Of a stretch of DNA of 64,000 nt, positions 9,116-17,447 are shown in pieces. This DNA is from Sneathiella aquimaris. Lineage in GTDB: Bacteria > Pseudomonadota > Alphaproteobacteria > Sneathiellales > Sneathiellaceae. The notes below the pieces were generated by a model. That model did no database searches. It was given only the letters and a program-made list of their open reading frames with translations, and had not been told where the DNA came from. Position numbers and translations under genes: made by a program. How positions within the stretch are numbered: position 1 is the first letter of the stretch; every line of letters begins with the position of its first letter. The stretch spans positions 1,907,501 to 1,971,500 of the forward strand of contig NZ_CP112881.1 in assembly GCF_026409565.1 (NCBI RefSeq). The letters run 5' to 3'.

Positions 9116-10611
9116 GGCTGGCCTCCCATCAGGAATTTGGCCGCCTGTTCGGCATAACCAACCGGCATACTCGTTTCAATTCCAAAATAAATCATACCCA
9201 ATACAAACAACCAGATCGGAACAAGCATTGTCCAAGGGGCTTCGCCTGTGGCTGCACCTTCGGGAGAGGGTTTGAAATACATCTGTTCAACAACGCGCCA
9301 GATATAAATGACAGCCAGCAGGGATGAAATGAGCATGCTGATTGCAAGGGCGTATCCCAACAGATCACCCCGTTCAAGGACTGCCTGCAACAAATACCAT
9401 TTACTGATAAAGCCAGGAGTAAGAGGAACCCCGATCAGGGAAAGCCCGCCCAGAACAAACGCCATTGAGGTTAGCGGCATCCGTTGCCCAATTCCGGCAA
9501 GGTCGCTGATCTGCGTGCTTTGCATACGGAAGAACATCGCGCCCACCGCAAGAAACAGTCCTGTCTTCACAATGGCATGGTTGAAAATATGAAGGATACT
9601 GGCTGTCAAACCAGACTCGCTGGCAAGCGCGATAGCAACCGTCATATATCCTAATTGGGCAACACTGGAATAGGCCAACAGACGCTTTAGGTTGTCTTGA
9701 AAAACTGCCACAACAGACATGCTGAGGAATGCTGCAATCCCAAGCGGCATCAACAACTCAGAGAGACTGACAATCTCGAAACTGAAATCCACTCCAAAAA
9801 TCGTGAAAATAAAGCGGATCAGCAAATAGACAGACACCTTGGTTGCGGTTCCGGCGAAAAACGCGGTTACGATATTTGGCGCATAGGCATAGGCGTTTGG
9901 CAGCCAGATATGGAACGGGAACATCGCCAGCTTGATGGCGATACCGATGATCAAAAAGCCAACCGCCGCCCGCACAGGTCGGGTGTCGGCAATCGTATCA
10001 AACTGGGCGGTGATCTCGGCAATATTCAATGTACCGGTCATTAAATACAGCATGCCAACGCCGATCAGAACAAAGGTCGCGCCGATGGTACCAACAATCA
10101 AATACTGAAAGGCGGCTGTCAGGGCGCGACGATCATGCGTAACGCCCATTGCGATCAGGACATAAGAGGAGAGGGAGGTAATCTCGAGAAATACAAAAAT
10201 GTTAAAGGCATCTCCTGTGACCGTTATCCCCATCATTCCTGTTAAGGCAAGCAGATAAGCTGCGAAAAACAGACCAAGATGCTTACTGGAGACTTCTGAC
10301 GCGATGCTCTCTTTTGCATATAAAAGAACGCCAGTACTGATACCACTGATGATCAGCATGACAAATGCGCTAAGCGGATCCGCGACATACTCAATTCCCC
10401 AAGGAGGTGGCCATCCGCCTATATGATAGGAAACAGGTCCAAACTCTGACACATGAAGCAAAAGATCAAAGCTTACATAAAAGGAAAGCCCACTCAAAAT
10501 CAGGGTCAGAAGCCACGGGAATGTCGTACCGCGCATCAATGCACATACTGGCGCACCAAGCAGCGGGATAATAATCGCCAGAACGGGCGCATGGGACATC
10601 AAACCAGTCAT
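9112..10611 (-). CDS. mnhD: MrpD/MnhD-type Na+(K+)/H+ antiporter subunit (first copy)
   Basis: 499 residues from the ATG at 10611, which has AGGAGG upstream; the open frame continues 38 codons into mnhC without support. It is a polytopic Proton_antipo_M protein with the TM5 glutamate in IFVFLEITSLSSYVL, the KLAMFPFHIWLPNAYAYAP loop and a conserved lysine in AGTATKVSVYLL. The start lies one base beyond the mnhC stop, so the two are translationally coupled; the end overlaps the next gene by four bases. The C-D order matches Mrp operons, so this copy is the best candidate for MrpD proper. Confidence 0.88.
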   Translation of the reverse strand: MTGLMSHAPVLAIIIPLLGAPVCALMRGTTFPWLLTLILSGLSFYVSFDLLLHVSEFGPVSYHIGGWPPPWGIEYVADPLSAFVMLIISGISTGVLLYAKESIASEVSSKHLGLFFAAYLLALTGMMGITVTGDAFNIFVFLEITSLSSYVLIAMGVTHDRRALTAAFQYLIVGTIGATFVLIGVGMLYLMTGTLNIAEITAQFDTIADTRPVRAAVGFLIIGIAIKLAMFPFHIWLPNAYAYAPNIVTAFFAGTATKVSVYLLIRFIFTIFGVDFSFEIVSLSELLMPLGIAAFLSMSVVAVFQDNLKRLLAYSSVAQLGYMTVAIALASESGLTASILHIFNHAIVKTGLFLAVGAMFFRMQSTQISDLAGIGQRMPLTSMAFVLGGLSLIGVPLTPGFISKWYLLQAVLERGDLLGYALAISMLISSLLAVIYIWRVVEQMYFKPSPEGAATGEAPWTMLVPIWLFVLGMIYFGIETSMPVGYAEQAAKFLMGGQP

Positions 10612-10612
10612 A

Positions 10613-10969
10613 TTAACGCTTTTCCTCCTGAAGGAGGATTTCGTCCTCGTCAATTGTACCGAAGGTCTCTTTAATCCTGACAACAAGGGACAATCCAAGG
10701 GCTGTGGTTGCAACTCCAACCACAATTGCGGTCAGGATCAGAACGTGGGGCAAGGGGTTTGAGTAGACGATGTCAGGGCGGTCAGCGATCAAGATCGGGG
10801 CTGTTCCCAGATCAATCTTGCCCATTGTGATGTAAAACAGGAAAACCGACACTTGAAAGAGCGAAAGACCGATCATTTTTTTGATCAGGTTGGTACGGCT
10901 CATTACCGTAAAGAGACCGATAACAAACAGGATCACAAATATCCAGTAATTGAAGTTTTCAAATAACAT
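10613..10969 (-). CDS. mnhC: Antiporter subunit C (MnhC/MrpC, NuoK-like)
   Basis: 118 residues with three hydrophobic segments: FNYWIFVILFVIGLFTVMS, MIGLSLFQVSVFLFYITMG and HVLILTAIVVGVATTALGL. This is the NuoK/MrpC layout, including the short DPLPHVLILTAIVVG-type motif (here NPLPHVLILTAIVVG) typical of MnhC. The acidic tail EDEILLQEEK is cytoplasmic. It lies ten bases after mnhB and one base before mnhD. It acts in the membrane arm of the Mrp complex. Confidence 0.92.
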   Translation of the reverse strand: MLFENFNYWIFVILFVIGLFTVMSRTNLIKKMIGLSLFQVSVFLFYITMGKIDLGTAPILIADRPDIVYSNPLPHVLILTAIVVGVATTALGLSLVVRIKETFGTIDEDEILLQEEKR

Positions 10970-10979
10970 TCCGCCGCCC

Positions 10980-12062
10980 CTAATTCACGTCTTCACCGCG
11001 ACCTTCGGCACGCCCGGCAAATCCATAAAAGATTGCCAGCATTGCCGCGGTCACTGTAATGCCGACGCCAAGCTCAACTAATAGAATGCCCAGATGCTGC
11101 CCAGCAACCGGATCAGAGGATAGGACGTTGTAGTCCAGGAAATTTCCGCCGTTCAGCATACTTACAACCCCCACGCCTCCATACAAAAGGACACCCGCAA
11201 CGATGAGATATTCGACCGCGCGCGTCGAGAGGATCTTTTTTGTCAGATGCAGGCCGAAGATAAGGGAATAAAGGATAAACCCGGCGGCCATCATGACACC
11301 GGCCTGAAAGCCACCGCCCGGCCCAAAGTCACCATGAAACTGGACATATAACGCGAAAATCAAAATAAATGGGATTAACAGCTTAGAGACTACATGGGGC
11401 ACCAGATCGTGGGGGCTGCCCAGCTGTTCTTTTGACTCAACCCCAGTGCCATCATCTGCATTTTGTTCGTTTTCAGAAACTGTTTCAGCGTCAGCATCCG
11501 AGCCGTCTTCCAATTCGTCTTCCTTGCGGCGGCGTCTTTGACCCAGAATAATCAAAACGCCGATGCCTGCTGTGAAAACAACCGTTACCTCACCAAAGGT
11601 ATCAAAGCCGCGATAACTTGCCAGAACGGATGTTACAATATTTGGAATACCGATTTCCTGGCCGCTTTTGTTGATAAACCGATCCGTAAGTTTGCTTGTT
11701 TGAACAGGCGTTTCAGCGGATCCGATAATCGGCATTCTGTCATCCAGCGTGGCATAGACAAGAACACCGCCAACAGCCAGCGACAGAAACAGGGGAAGCG
11801 CGCTTTTCTTGAGGGATACTTTTTCCTGTGATCCTACAAGAGCCAATGTTCCCAAATACAAAACCGTACTGATACCGGCGCCAACCGCCGCCTCGGTAAA
11901 GGCTACATCAACGGCATCCAGCGTAACGAAAAGAAGGGCCATGATGAAACTTAAGGCCCCCAGAAGCATCGTCGCCACAAATAGATTGCGCACGTACAAA
12001 ACCGCCAACGCACTTGCCACCAGTAGCAGCATCAGAAAGATATCCGTGAACTCCTGCATCAT
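10980..12062 (-). CDS. mnhB: Fused antiporter subunit: MrpA C-terminal (MbhD/MbhE-like) plus MnhB domain
   Basis: 360 residues, much longer than a plain MnhB (about 140). Residues 5-75 are DUF4040/MbhD-like (LFVATMLLGALSFIMALLFV, then DVAFTEAAVGAGIST). Residues 80-170 resemble MbhE, ending in YRGFDTFGEVTVVFTAGIGV. A charged linker at about 175-215 (DAETVSENEQNADDGTG) leads to the MnhB domain at about 217-350 (LLIPFILIFALYVQFHGDFG, GGGFQAGVMMAAGF). The parts that sit at the C-terminus of MrpA in Bacillus are therefore attached to MnhB here, while the NuoL-like part is encoded separately. Confidence 0.88.
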   Translation of the reverse strand: MMQEFTDIFLMLLLVASALAVLYVRNLFVATMLLGALSFIMALLFVTLDAVDVAFTEAAVGAGISTVLYLGTLALVGSQEKVSLKKSALPLFLSLAVGGVLVYATLDDRMPIIGSAETPVQTSKLTDRFINKSGQEIGIPNIVTSVLASYRGFDTFGEVTVVFTAGIGVLIILGQRRRRKEDELEDGSDADAETVSENEQNADDGTGVESKEQLGSPHDLVPHVVSKLLIPFILIFALYVQFHGDFGPGGGFQAGVMMAAGFILYSLIFGLHLTKKILSTRAVEYLIVAGVLLYGGVGVVSMLNGGNFLDYNVLSSDPVAGQHLGILLVELGVGITVTAAMLAIFYGFAGRAEGRGEDVN

Positions 12063-12400
12063 TCCGACGCCTCGTTTTTATCTGAAGGCAACACAGTTGT
12101 GTCCAGTTTGGGTTTCAGTCCTGCGGTAAACGCCGCCTGAGCCAGGGCGTAAGTGGCCGTTGGGCTGGTGAAAAACAGGAAAACGACAATAAATCCCAAT
12201 TTGACAGTAACCAACGTAAAGCCGCTTTGCAGGGCCAGGCCTGAAAAAATAAGCAAGGTTGCCAGAGTGTCCGCCATACCGCCCGCATGTATACGTGTAT
12301 ACAAGTCAGGAAAACGAATAAGACCCAGACCGGTCATCAGAACAAGAACGCATCCTGCCAGCATCAGAGCCCAGGTCGCGATTTCCACAATCATTTCCAT
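12059..12400 (-). CDS. mnhG: Antiporter subunit G (MnhG/PhaG)
   Basis: 113 residues with three hydrophobic segments and the family motif LGLIRFPDLYTRIHAGGMADT, followed by LATLLIFSGLAL and a C-terminal VKLGFIVVFLFFTSPTATYAL. This is a complete MnhG. Start and stop overlap both neighbours (TGATG with mnhF, ATGA with mnhB), which shows one translationally coupled operon. It is a small membrane subunit needed for antiporter assembly. Confidence 0.93.
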   Translation of the reverse strand: MEMIVEIATWALMLAGCVLVLMTGLGLIRFPDLYTRIHAGGMADTLATLLIFSGLALQSGFTLVTVKLGFIVVFLFFTSPTATYALAQAAFTAGLKPKLDTTVLPSDKNEASE

Positions 12401-12693
12401 CAGCGATCTCCTTTGGGAGTGCCGGACAGACCTCCGCGCAAAGTGCCAAATTTGAAATATTTAAGGACAGCCAAGGTACCAATGAAATTCATGAGCGCAT
12501 AGACAAGAGCCAGATCCAGAAAGTCCGGCCGTCCGTTCATAAACCCGACGACGGCAATCAAAAGAACTGTTTTGGTGCCGATGGCGTTGACTGCAAGAAT
12601 CCGATCATAAGAGGTAGGGCCCATGATGGCCCGGGCGAGGGCCATTGCAACGCTCACTAGAAGCGCAATTGCGGTTACGACAAAAATACTCAT
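12400..12693 (-). CDS. mnhF: Antiporter subunit F (MnhF)
   Basis: 97 residues, three hydrophobic helices. The family motif appears as ARAIMGPTSYDRILAVNAIG, followed by KTVLLIAVVGFMNGRPDFLDLALVYALMNF. It is complete and of normal length. It overlaps mnhE by four bases and mnhG by one. It is a small membrane subunit of the Mrp/Mnh/Pha antiporter. Confidence 0.93.
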   Translation of the reverse strand: MSIFVVTAIALLVSVAMALARAIMGPTSYDRILAVNAIGTKTVLLIAVVGFMNGRPDFLDLALVYALMNFIGTLAVLKYFKFGTLRGGLSGTPKGDR

Positions 12694-13163
12694 TCTTCAC
12701 CCATCAATCGAGTTACCCTGCGATCCATGTCGCCTGATTTAACACCATCCGCGGTCCCTTTGGTGAGGGCGTGAACCATAACGGTGTCATCATGAAGATC
12801 GACTGTCACCGTTCCCGGGGTCAACGTGATGGAGTTTGCGTAAATGACTTTTGCCAAATCGCTTTTCTGTGTGAGTTTACTGCTGAAAAAACTGGGGTTC
12901 AGATATTTTTTCGGAAACAGGACGCATTTTGCAACATCGATGTTGGCTTTAGTAATTTCCAGCCATAGCCACGCCCAATAGGAAAAAATCTGGGGGCCCA
13001 AATGAACAGGATGCCCTTCGCGATCCAGAACATCCATGCGTCTTGCAATAATCGTAACCAGAATACACGACGCGATTCCGAAGCCAATTGTCATCGGTGT
13101 GTAGATCCCTGACAACAATAGCCAGACAGCCATTAGAATTGAAATCAGGCTGATAATTTGCAA
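12690..13163 (-). CDS. mnhE: Antiporter subunit E (MnhE), TTG start
   Basis: 157 residues if translation starts at the TTG at 13163, which has AAGGA seven bases upstream (13171-13175) and gives the usual MnhE length. The frame is open a further 28 codons to an ATG at 13247, but that part is polar and has no RBS. N-terminal hydrophobic hairpin (IISLISILMAVWLLLSGIYT), then a soluble domain with YANSITLTPGTVTVDL, the conserved MnhE core. First gene of the antiporter operon, so the promoter should lie in 13164-13593. Confidence 0.88.
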   Translation of the reverse strand: MQIISLISILMAVWLLLSGIYTPMTIGFGIASCILVTIIARRMDVLDREGHPVHLGPQIFSYWAWLWLEITKANIDVAKCVLFPKKYLNPSFFSSKLTQKSDLAKVIYANSITLTPGTVTVDLHDDTVMVHALTKGTADGVKSGDMDRRVTRLMGEE

Positions 13164-13593
13164 GACATGTTCCTTATCCCTGTCAGGCTTGGGGCCTGTT
13201 TGTTTCGAATTGTATGTTTGTGACCGTGTATGCCATGCGACGGTCAAGGCTGCAAGCGCAATGGCGCGAAACGATCCCTGTTTGTTGCAACAACACCATA
13301 TCTGGTCGGTTGGTCCCCTTTTTGTTCTGATAATAAACTAAACGTAGTCCCGTACTATTCAAGAGGCGGCCCTCTAAAAAAAACCAGAAACACGCTCGAA
13401 CAATGTGGAGATTTAGTTGCCGATTGAACAAAAGGATCCTGAAAGTCTGGATTTTGCCTTTTTTTAACGACTAAAAAGCCGGATTTTCGCGGATTTATCT
13501 TTGTTTAAGGTTAATCAAATGTTGAACTTTAGAGAGTTGTCATGTTAAGCTCGTTGTCTTGTTGGGTGTGTGTGAATAGGGCGGGAGTAATCT
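13164..13593. other. Divergent intergenic region between the antiporter operon and the cold-shock gene
   Basis: 430 bases with no convincing gene. Short open frames here have no RBS or family resemblance. It must hold the promoters for mnhE (leftward) and for the double cold-shock gene (rightward). The right-hand part (13440-13590) is AT-rich and gives the cold-shock gene room for a long 5' leader, as cold-shock mRNAs often have. No clear sigma-70 pair or operator could be fixed by eye. Confidence 0.5.
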
Positions 13594-14166
13594 ATGTCAG
13601 CAAAAGTTGAACCACTAAGAAACGAAGAAGATGTTTCTACTCCAATTGAACCCAAGGAAGAATCGTTTGAATTAAAAGGGCGTGTTAAATGGTTTAATAC
13701 CGTAAAAGGATTTGGCTTTTTAACGCCTGAGAATGAACCTGGGGACATTTTTCTACATCTTTCCTGCTTAAGGGAAGCAGGTCATGAATATGTTGCAGAA
13801 GGTGTGACGGTAAGCTGTGAGGTTGTGCGGAGAAACAAAGGGTTGCAGGCCCTTAAGATACTGGATATCGATACGTCTACCGCTGTCCCATTTCAGCCAA
13901 GACCGGCAGAGCCGAGCAATGTGACGAACCATCCTGCTATTGAGCCGACTGGCGACTTTGTGGAAGCTGAAGTGAAATGGTTTGACCCGGTCAAGGGCTA
14001 TGGCTTTTTGACTCAGGGTGAAGGTACTCAGGATATTTTTATTCACATGGAAACCCTTCGTCGCGAAGGGGCTTTGCCAATTCAGGCCGGTCAGCGCCTT
14101 AAAATTCGAACAGGTGATAGTGATAAAGGGCCGCAAGTTGCTCAGATCGATGTGAATTCGCCTTAA
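13594..14166 (+). CDS. Double cold-shock-domain protein
   Basis: 190 residues with two cold-shock domains. The first (about 28-95) has GRVKWFNTVKGFGFLTPE and DIFLHLSCL; the second (about 127-188) has EAEVKWFDPVKGYGFLTQ and DIFIHMETL. Each keeps the RNP1 (KGFGF/KGYGF) and RNP2 (DIFLH/DIFIH) nucleic-acid-binding motifs. A Ser/Glu/Pro-rich lead and linker separate them. GGGAG lies eight bases before the ATG. Tandem-CSD proteins of about this length are typical of alphaproteobacteria and bind RNA or single-stranded DNA. It stands alone as a transcription unit. Confidence 0.92.
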   Translation: MSAKVEPLRNEEDVSTPIEPKEESFELKGRVKWFNTVKGFGFLTPENEPGDIFLHLSCLREAGHEYVAEGVTVSCEVVRRNKGLQALKILDIDTSTAVPFQPRPAEPSNVTNHPAIEPTGDFVEAEVKWFDPVKGYGFLTQGEGTQDIFIHMETLRREGALPIQAGQRLKIRTGDSDKGPQVAQIDVNSP

Positions 14167-14277
14167 ACTTCCTGTTCGTTCGCGATAGGGGTCGTCTCTC
14201 ATAAAAAATTGAGCCGCCCACCGTTTTCAGGTGGACGACCGCAATATAGTGACGTTGTTTTCGGTATGCTAGGATCT

Positions 14278-15216
14278 TTATTTGATTTCTATAGCATACG
14301 CGTCCACGGGGCCTGCTTTTTTGATCAGGTCAGATTTTACAAGGAATTTTGCGAACCGGTCATACCGGTTGCTATCCAATGCAGCAGGGCGCAGGGCAAA
14401 ACGCGGCAATGTGTCTCTCCAGGCCCGGCGGTTCAGCTCATCATCCAGCTCTTTGTTGTTTTTGATAAACAGTTTCCACGCTTCATCAGAATGATTGATG
14501 ATATATTGCGTGGCTTCTTCCAGACTGGCAATAAACGGCTTGAACCTCGGGTCGTCCAGATTTTCAGAATTTGCAACTACGATTAATTCATCATACGCGG
14601 GTACACCTTCTTCTTCTGGATAAAAGGCTTTGCCCGGATGACCTTCGATATCCATCTGGTTCAATTCGAAATTCCGAAAGGCCCCAATCACAGCATCGAC
14701 TTGCCCTGCAAGAAGGGATGGGGAAAGGCTGAAATTGACGTTGATAAGTTCGATGTCAGAAAGGGAGAGGCCATGTTTGGAGAGCATGGCACTCAAGAGA
14801 GCATCTTCAAAACCGCCAACAGAAAACCCGACTTTCTTCCCTTTAAGATCAGCAAGGCTTTTAATCGGTCCTTTTTCAAGAACGACAAGACTGTTCAAGG
14901 GCGTTGCGACCAGAGTTGCAATCCTTTTAAGAGGAAGACCTTCTGCAACTTGAACATGAAGTTGCGGCTGATAGGAAATTGCGAGGGGTGCTTTTCCGGC
15001 GGCTACCAGTTTCGGTGGATCATTAGGGTCGGCTGGGGCAATTAGTTCCACATCCAGACCGTTTTTCGCGAAAATACCTTTTTCTTTGGCAATAATCAGC
15101 GGAGCGTGATCCGGATTGACAAACCAGTCCAGAAGGACCGTCAGTTTTTCATTTGCTGTTGCTGCTTTCAACGGCACCATAAGGGCCAATAAAACCAGTA
15201 AAAATCTAAATTTCAT
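14278..15216 (-). CDS. thiY: Periplasmic binding protein for a thiamin pyrimidine precursor (ThiY/NMT1-like)
   Basis: 312 residues with a signal peptide (FLLVLLALMVPLKAATA). The mature N-terminus LTVLLDWFVNPDHAPLIIAK is the hallmark of ThiY/NMT1 proteins, which bind formylaminopyrimidine or HMP-type precursors; APLAISYQPQ and GAFRNFELNQMDIEG also match. Last gene of a thiZ-thiX-thiY unit; 25 bases separate it from thiX. A TPP riboswitch in front of thiZ gives independent support for a role in thiamin salvage. It converges with the cold-shock gene. Confidence 0.92.
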   Translation of the reverse strand: MKFRFLLVLLALMVPLKAATANEKLTVLLDWFVNPDHAPLIIAKEKGIFAKNGLDVELIAPADPNDPPKLVAAGKAPLAISYQPQLHVQVAEGLPLKRIATLVATPLNSLVVLEKGPIKSLADLKGKKVGFSVGGFEDALLSAMLSKHGLSLSDIELINVNFSLSPSLLAGQVDAVIGAFRNFELNQMDIEGHPGKAFYPEEEGVPAYDELIVVANSENLDDPRFKPFIASLEEATQYIINHSDEAWKLFIKNNKELDDELNRRAWRDTLPRFALRPAALDSNRYDRFAKFLVKSDLIKKAGPVDAYAIEIK

Positions 15217-15241
15217 AAGGGAAGCTCCAAAGTCTATGGGT

Positions 15242-16009
15242 CTAAGAATTGTCGGGTTGCCACGACAATGCGTGGCGTAAAAGATAATCCATGAGGTAAT
15301 AAAGGCTGATGGCCATCAAGGTCAGGGTGAACAGACTTGCAAAGAGAAGGTCCGTCTGCATTCGGCCATTTGCATGCAGCATCAGATATCCCAGCCCGGA
15401 TGACGAACCAACCCATTCACCAACGACTGCGCCAATGGGCGCAACAGCCGTAGCAATGCGCATCCCGGATGCCAGCGCCGGTAAGGCAAACGGGACGCGA
15501 ATGAAGCGGTACTGCCGATATATTTTGATAAAGCGAAAGGATTTCTGGGACTGCTGCATTAAGTCCGATAGATCCATCCAGGTTGGTGGCGTACGGTTTA
15601 ATCCATCCAGGAAATTGACGGTGACCGGAAAGTAAATAATGAGGGTCGCCATAACGATTTTGGATGACATCCCGTAATCCAGCCAAAGTACCAACAACGG
15701 GGCAATGGCGAAAACCGGGACCGCCTGACTGGCAATTAACACCGGCATGATCCACTGACGGGCCGGGCGGTGCATGGAAATCAGCAATGCAGAGATGATC
15801 CCCAGAGCAATTCCGATGATCAGGCTAAGAATGATCTCGGTGGCTGTGGTGAGGGCATGTTCAAAGATAATGTCATACCGATTTACGAAACTGAAGAAGA
15901 CCTGAACGGGCGTAGGCAAGATAAATTTGGGGAGATCCGTTGCCCAGACGATCAGGCTCCATATTCCTAACAGTCCGCCCAAGGTTATAAGAATTCGGGT
16001 AATCCTCAT
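15242..16009 (-). CDS. thiX: ABC transporter permease of the thiamin-precursor system (ThiX)
   Basis: 255 residues, six predicted membrane segments of the BPD_transp_1 type. The EAA loop reads DLMQQSQKSFRFIKIYRQYR and is followed by FALPALASGMRIATAVAPIGAV; GEWVGSSSGLGYLM is typical of the SsuC/TauC/ThiX permeases. It overlaps thiZ as ATGA, so the two are coupled. It carries the pyrimidine precursor across the inner membrane. Confidence 0.9.
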   Translation of the reverse strand: MRITRILITLGGLLGIWSLIVWATDLPKFILPTPVQVFFSFVNRYDIIFEHALTTATEIILSLIIGIALGIISALLISMHRPARQWIMPVLIASQAVPVFAIAPLLVLWLDYGMSSKIVMATLIIYFPVTVNFLDGLNRTPPTWMDLSDLMQQSQKSFRFIKIYRQYRFIRVPFALPALASGMRIATAVAPIGAVVGEWVGSSSGLGYLMLHANGRMQTDLLFASLFTLTLMAISLYYLMDYLLRHALSWQPDNS

Positions 16010-16839
16010 ATTTGATCCTCTTGGGTCAGGCCCAGCATGCTCAGGATCAAATTTAACCGCTCTCGCTGTTCTTCGGTCGTTGGCAGGCGCGGTGGCTCTC
16101 CGTCCATATGCAATACCGGAGACAGCAGGACGGGATTGCCAGCAAGCACAAAAATATGATGGGACACACGAATGGCTTCCATCGGGTCATGGGTGATCAT
16201 TAAAACGGTTCGGCCTTTTAGAAGTTTGACCAGAAGCGCCTGCAAACGGTGACGGGTGATCGCATCCAATGCTGAAAAAGGCTCGTCCACCAAAACAATA
16301 GGATGATCATTCATAAGGGTGCGGGCCAGCGCAACACGCTGACGCATTCCTCCTGATAGTTGATCGGGCAGGACATGGCCATGATCTTCCAAACCGACAG
16401 CCTTGAGGATTTCCCCGGCGCGCGATACGTCCGGACGTTGGCCATTCAGCCGATTGGAAATTACGACATTGTCCAAAACAGAGGCCCAGGGAAGAAGTAG
16501 ATCCTGTTGCCCCATATAGGCAACCCGACCCCTTAGTGGCTTGTTATCGCTGGCTGATATGTGACCATCCTCCTGAATTGGAAGAAATCCGGCAATACTT
16601 TTAAGCAGGCTGGTTTTTCCAACACCGCTCGGACCCAGTAAACAGGTCGTTTCCCCGCCTGCGAGGGTGAAATCAATGTTTTCAAGAATGGATTGGCCTT
16701 GAAAGGCGATGCGGGCAAGTCCAATATGAAGAGAGGGAGCGGAGGTCGCGTCGATACTCTTACCCCCTTCACGTGACTGAGGGGGCGGCAAATCGGCCGA
16801 TTGGTTTTTCGGCGTGATAGAAGTGTCGTCAACAACCAT
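16006..16839 (-). CDS. thiZ: ABC transporter ATP-binding protein of the thiamin-precursor system (ThiZ)
   Basis: 277 residues with a complete ATPase domain: Walker A GPSGVGKTSLLK, Q-loop MGQQDLLLPW, signature LSGGMRQRVALART, Walker B IVLVDEPFSALD and the switch His in MITHDP. The extra N-terminal 45 residues are polar. It is the first gene after a TPP riboswitch (16843-16927). The putative RBS AGGA lies within the 3' end of that riboswitch, eight bases before the ATG, so TPP should block its translation. Confidence 0.92.
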   Translation of the reverse strand: MVVDDTSITPKNQSADLPPPQSREGGKSIDATSAPSLHIGLARIAFQGQSILENIDFTLAGGETTCLLGPSGVGKTSLLKSIAGFLPIQEDGHISASDNKPLRGRVAYMGQQDLLLPWASVLDNVVISNRLNGQRPDVSRAGEILKAVGLEDHGHVLPDQLSGGMRQRVALARTLMNDHPIVLVDEPFSALDAITRHRLQALLVKLLKGRTVLMITHDPMEAIRVSHHIFVLAGNPVLLSPVLHMDGEPPRLPTTEEQRERLNLILSMLGLTQEDQI

Positions 16840-16842
16840 TAT

Positions 16843-16927
16843 CTCGTTCCTACGCAGGTTCTAGCCTGATCAGGTAAAAGGGGTCGTTCCGACATGGAAC
16901 CTCTCAGCACGATGGCTCCCCCCGAGT
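16843..16927 (-). promoter_or_regulatory. TPP (THI-box) riboswitch controlling thiZXY
   Basis: On the minus strand the segment carries the conserved THI-box parts: the P1 arm CTCGGGGGG, the invariant GTGCTGAGAG, then ACCTGATCAGGCTAGAACC and GCGTAGGAACGAG closing P1. A stem with arms GTTCC/GGAAC forms the variable P3a-type extension. It ends only three bases before the ATG of thiZ and contains its AGGA, which points to control of translation start rather than a downstream terminator. Confidence 0.93.
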
Positions 16928-16949
16928 AGCCGTCATCATAAGGAAGAAC

Positions 16950-17435
16950 ATGCATATGGCAAATGAATATCGAAACAAACTGCATTTTCCATATGTTTCT
17001 TTTGTTTTTCTGATTTTTGGCGTGATCAGTTTCATCGAGCCTGTTTTTGCGGATAAGAAGCGCTTGTTCGTTCAAACATCTACCCGTGCAATAGAAGTTT
17101 CAGTTGATGTCGCCCAAACAGAAGAAGAGCGAAATCGCGGTCTGATGTTTGTTCAGGAAATGTCTGACGATGATGGAATGCTGTTTGTTTTTCATCAAAG
17201 CCGCCCTGTATCCATGTGGATGAAAAACACATTTCTACCTTTGGATATGCTTTTTGCAGATCGGCGCGGTAAAATTATTTATATCCACAGAAATGCACAG
17301 CCTCATGATTTGACGGTGATCACGCCCCCAATGCCCGTATTCGCGGTTTTGGAAGTGGTAAGCGGATTTGCAGATAAACACGGGGTGCAAATTGGTGACC
17401 GGTTGGTTTACAGTCTGTTTAAAAGGAACCTGTGA
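16950..17435 (+). CDS. DUF192-family exported protein
   Basis: 161 residues. AAGGAAG lies just before the ATG at 16950, so this start is preferred to the in-frame ATG at 16956. N-terminal signal (FPYVSFVFLIFGVISF ... VFA, cleavage near residue 35) leads into a complete DUF192 domain: EEERNRGLMF, DGMLFVFHQSRPVSMWMKNT, PLDMLFAD, then VLEVVSGFADKHGVQIGD. The molecular function of DUF192 is unknown. It diverges from the thi operon, with its start only 23 bases from the riboswitch edge, so the two promoters must interleave. Confidence 0.88.
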   Translation: MHMANEYRNKLHFPYVSFVFLIFGVISFIEPVFADKKRLFVQTSTRAIEVSVDVAQTEEERNRGLMFVQEMSDDDGMLFVFHQSRPVSMWMKNTFLPLDMLFADRRGKIIYIHRNAQPHDLTVITPPMPVFAVLEVVSGFADKHGVQIGDRLVYSLFKRNL

Positions 17436-17447
17436 ATTGGATAGAAC

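Noticed and set aside
14205-14245. Hairpin-like CCACC/GGTGG sequence between the cold-shock gene and thiY
   Set aside because: Two mismatches in the stem and no T-run, so it is too weak to call a terminator.
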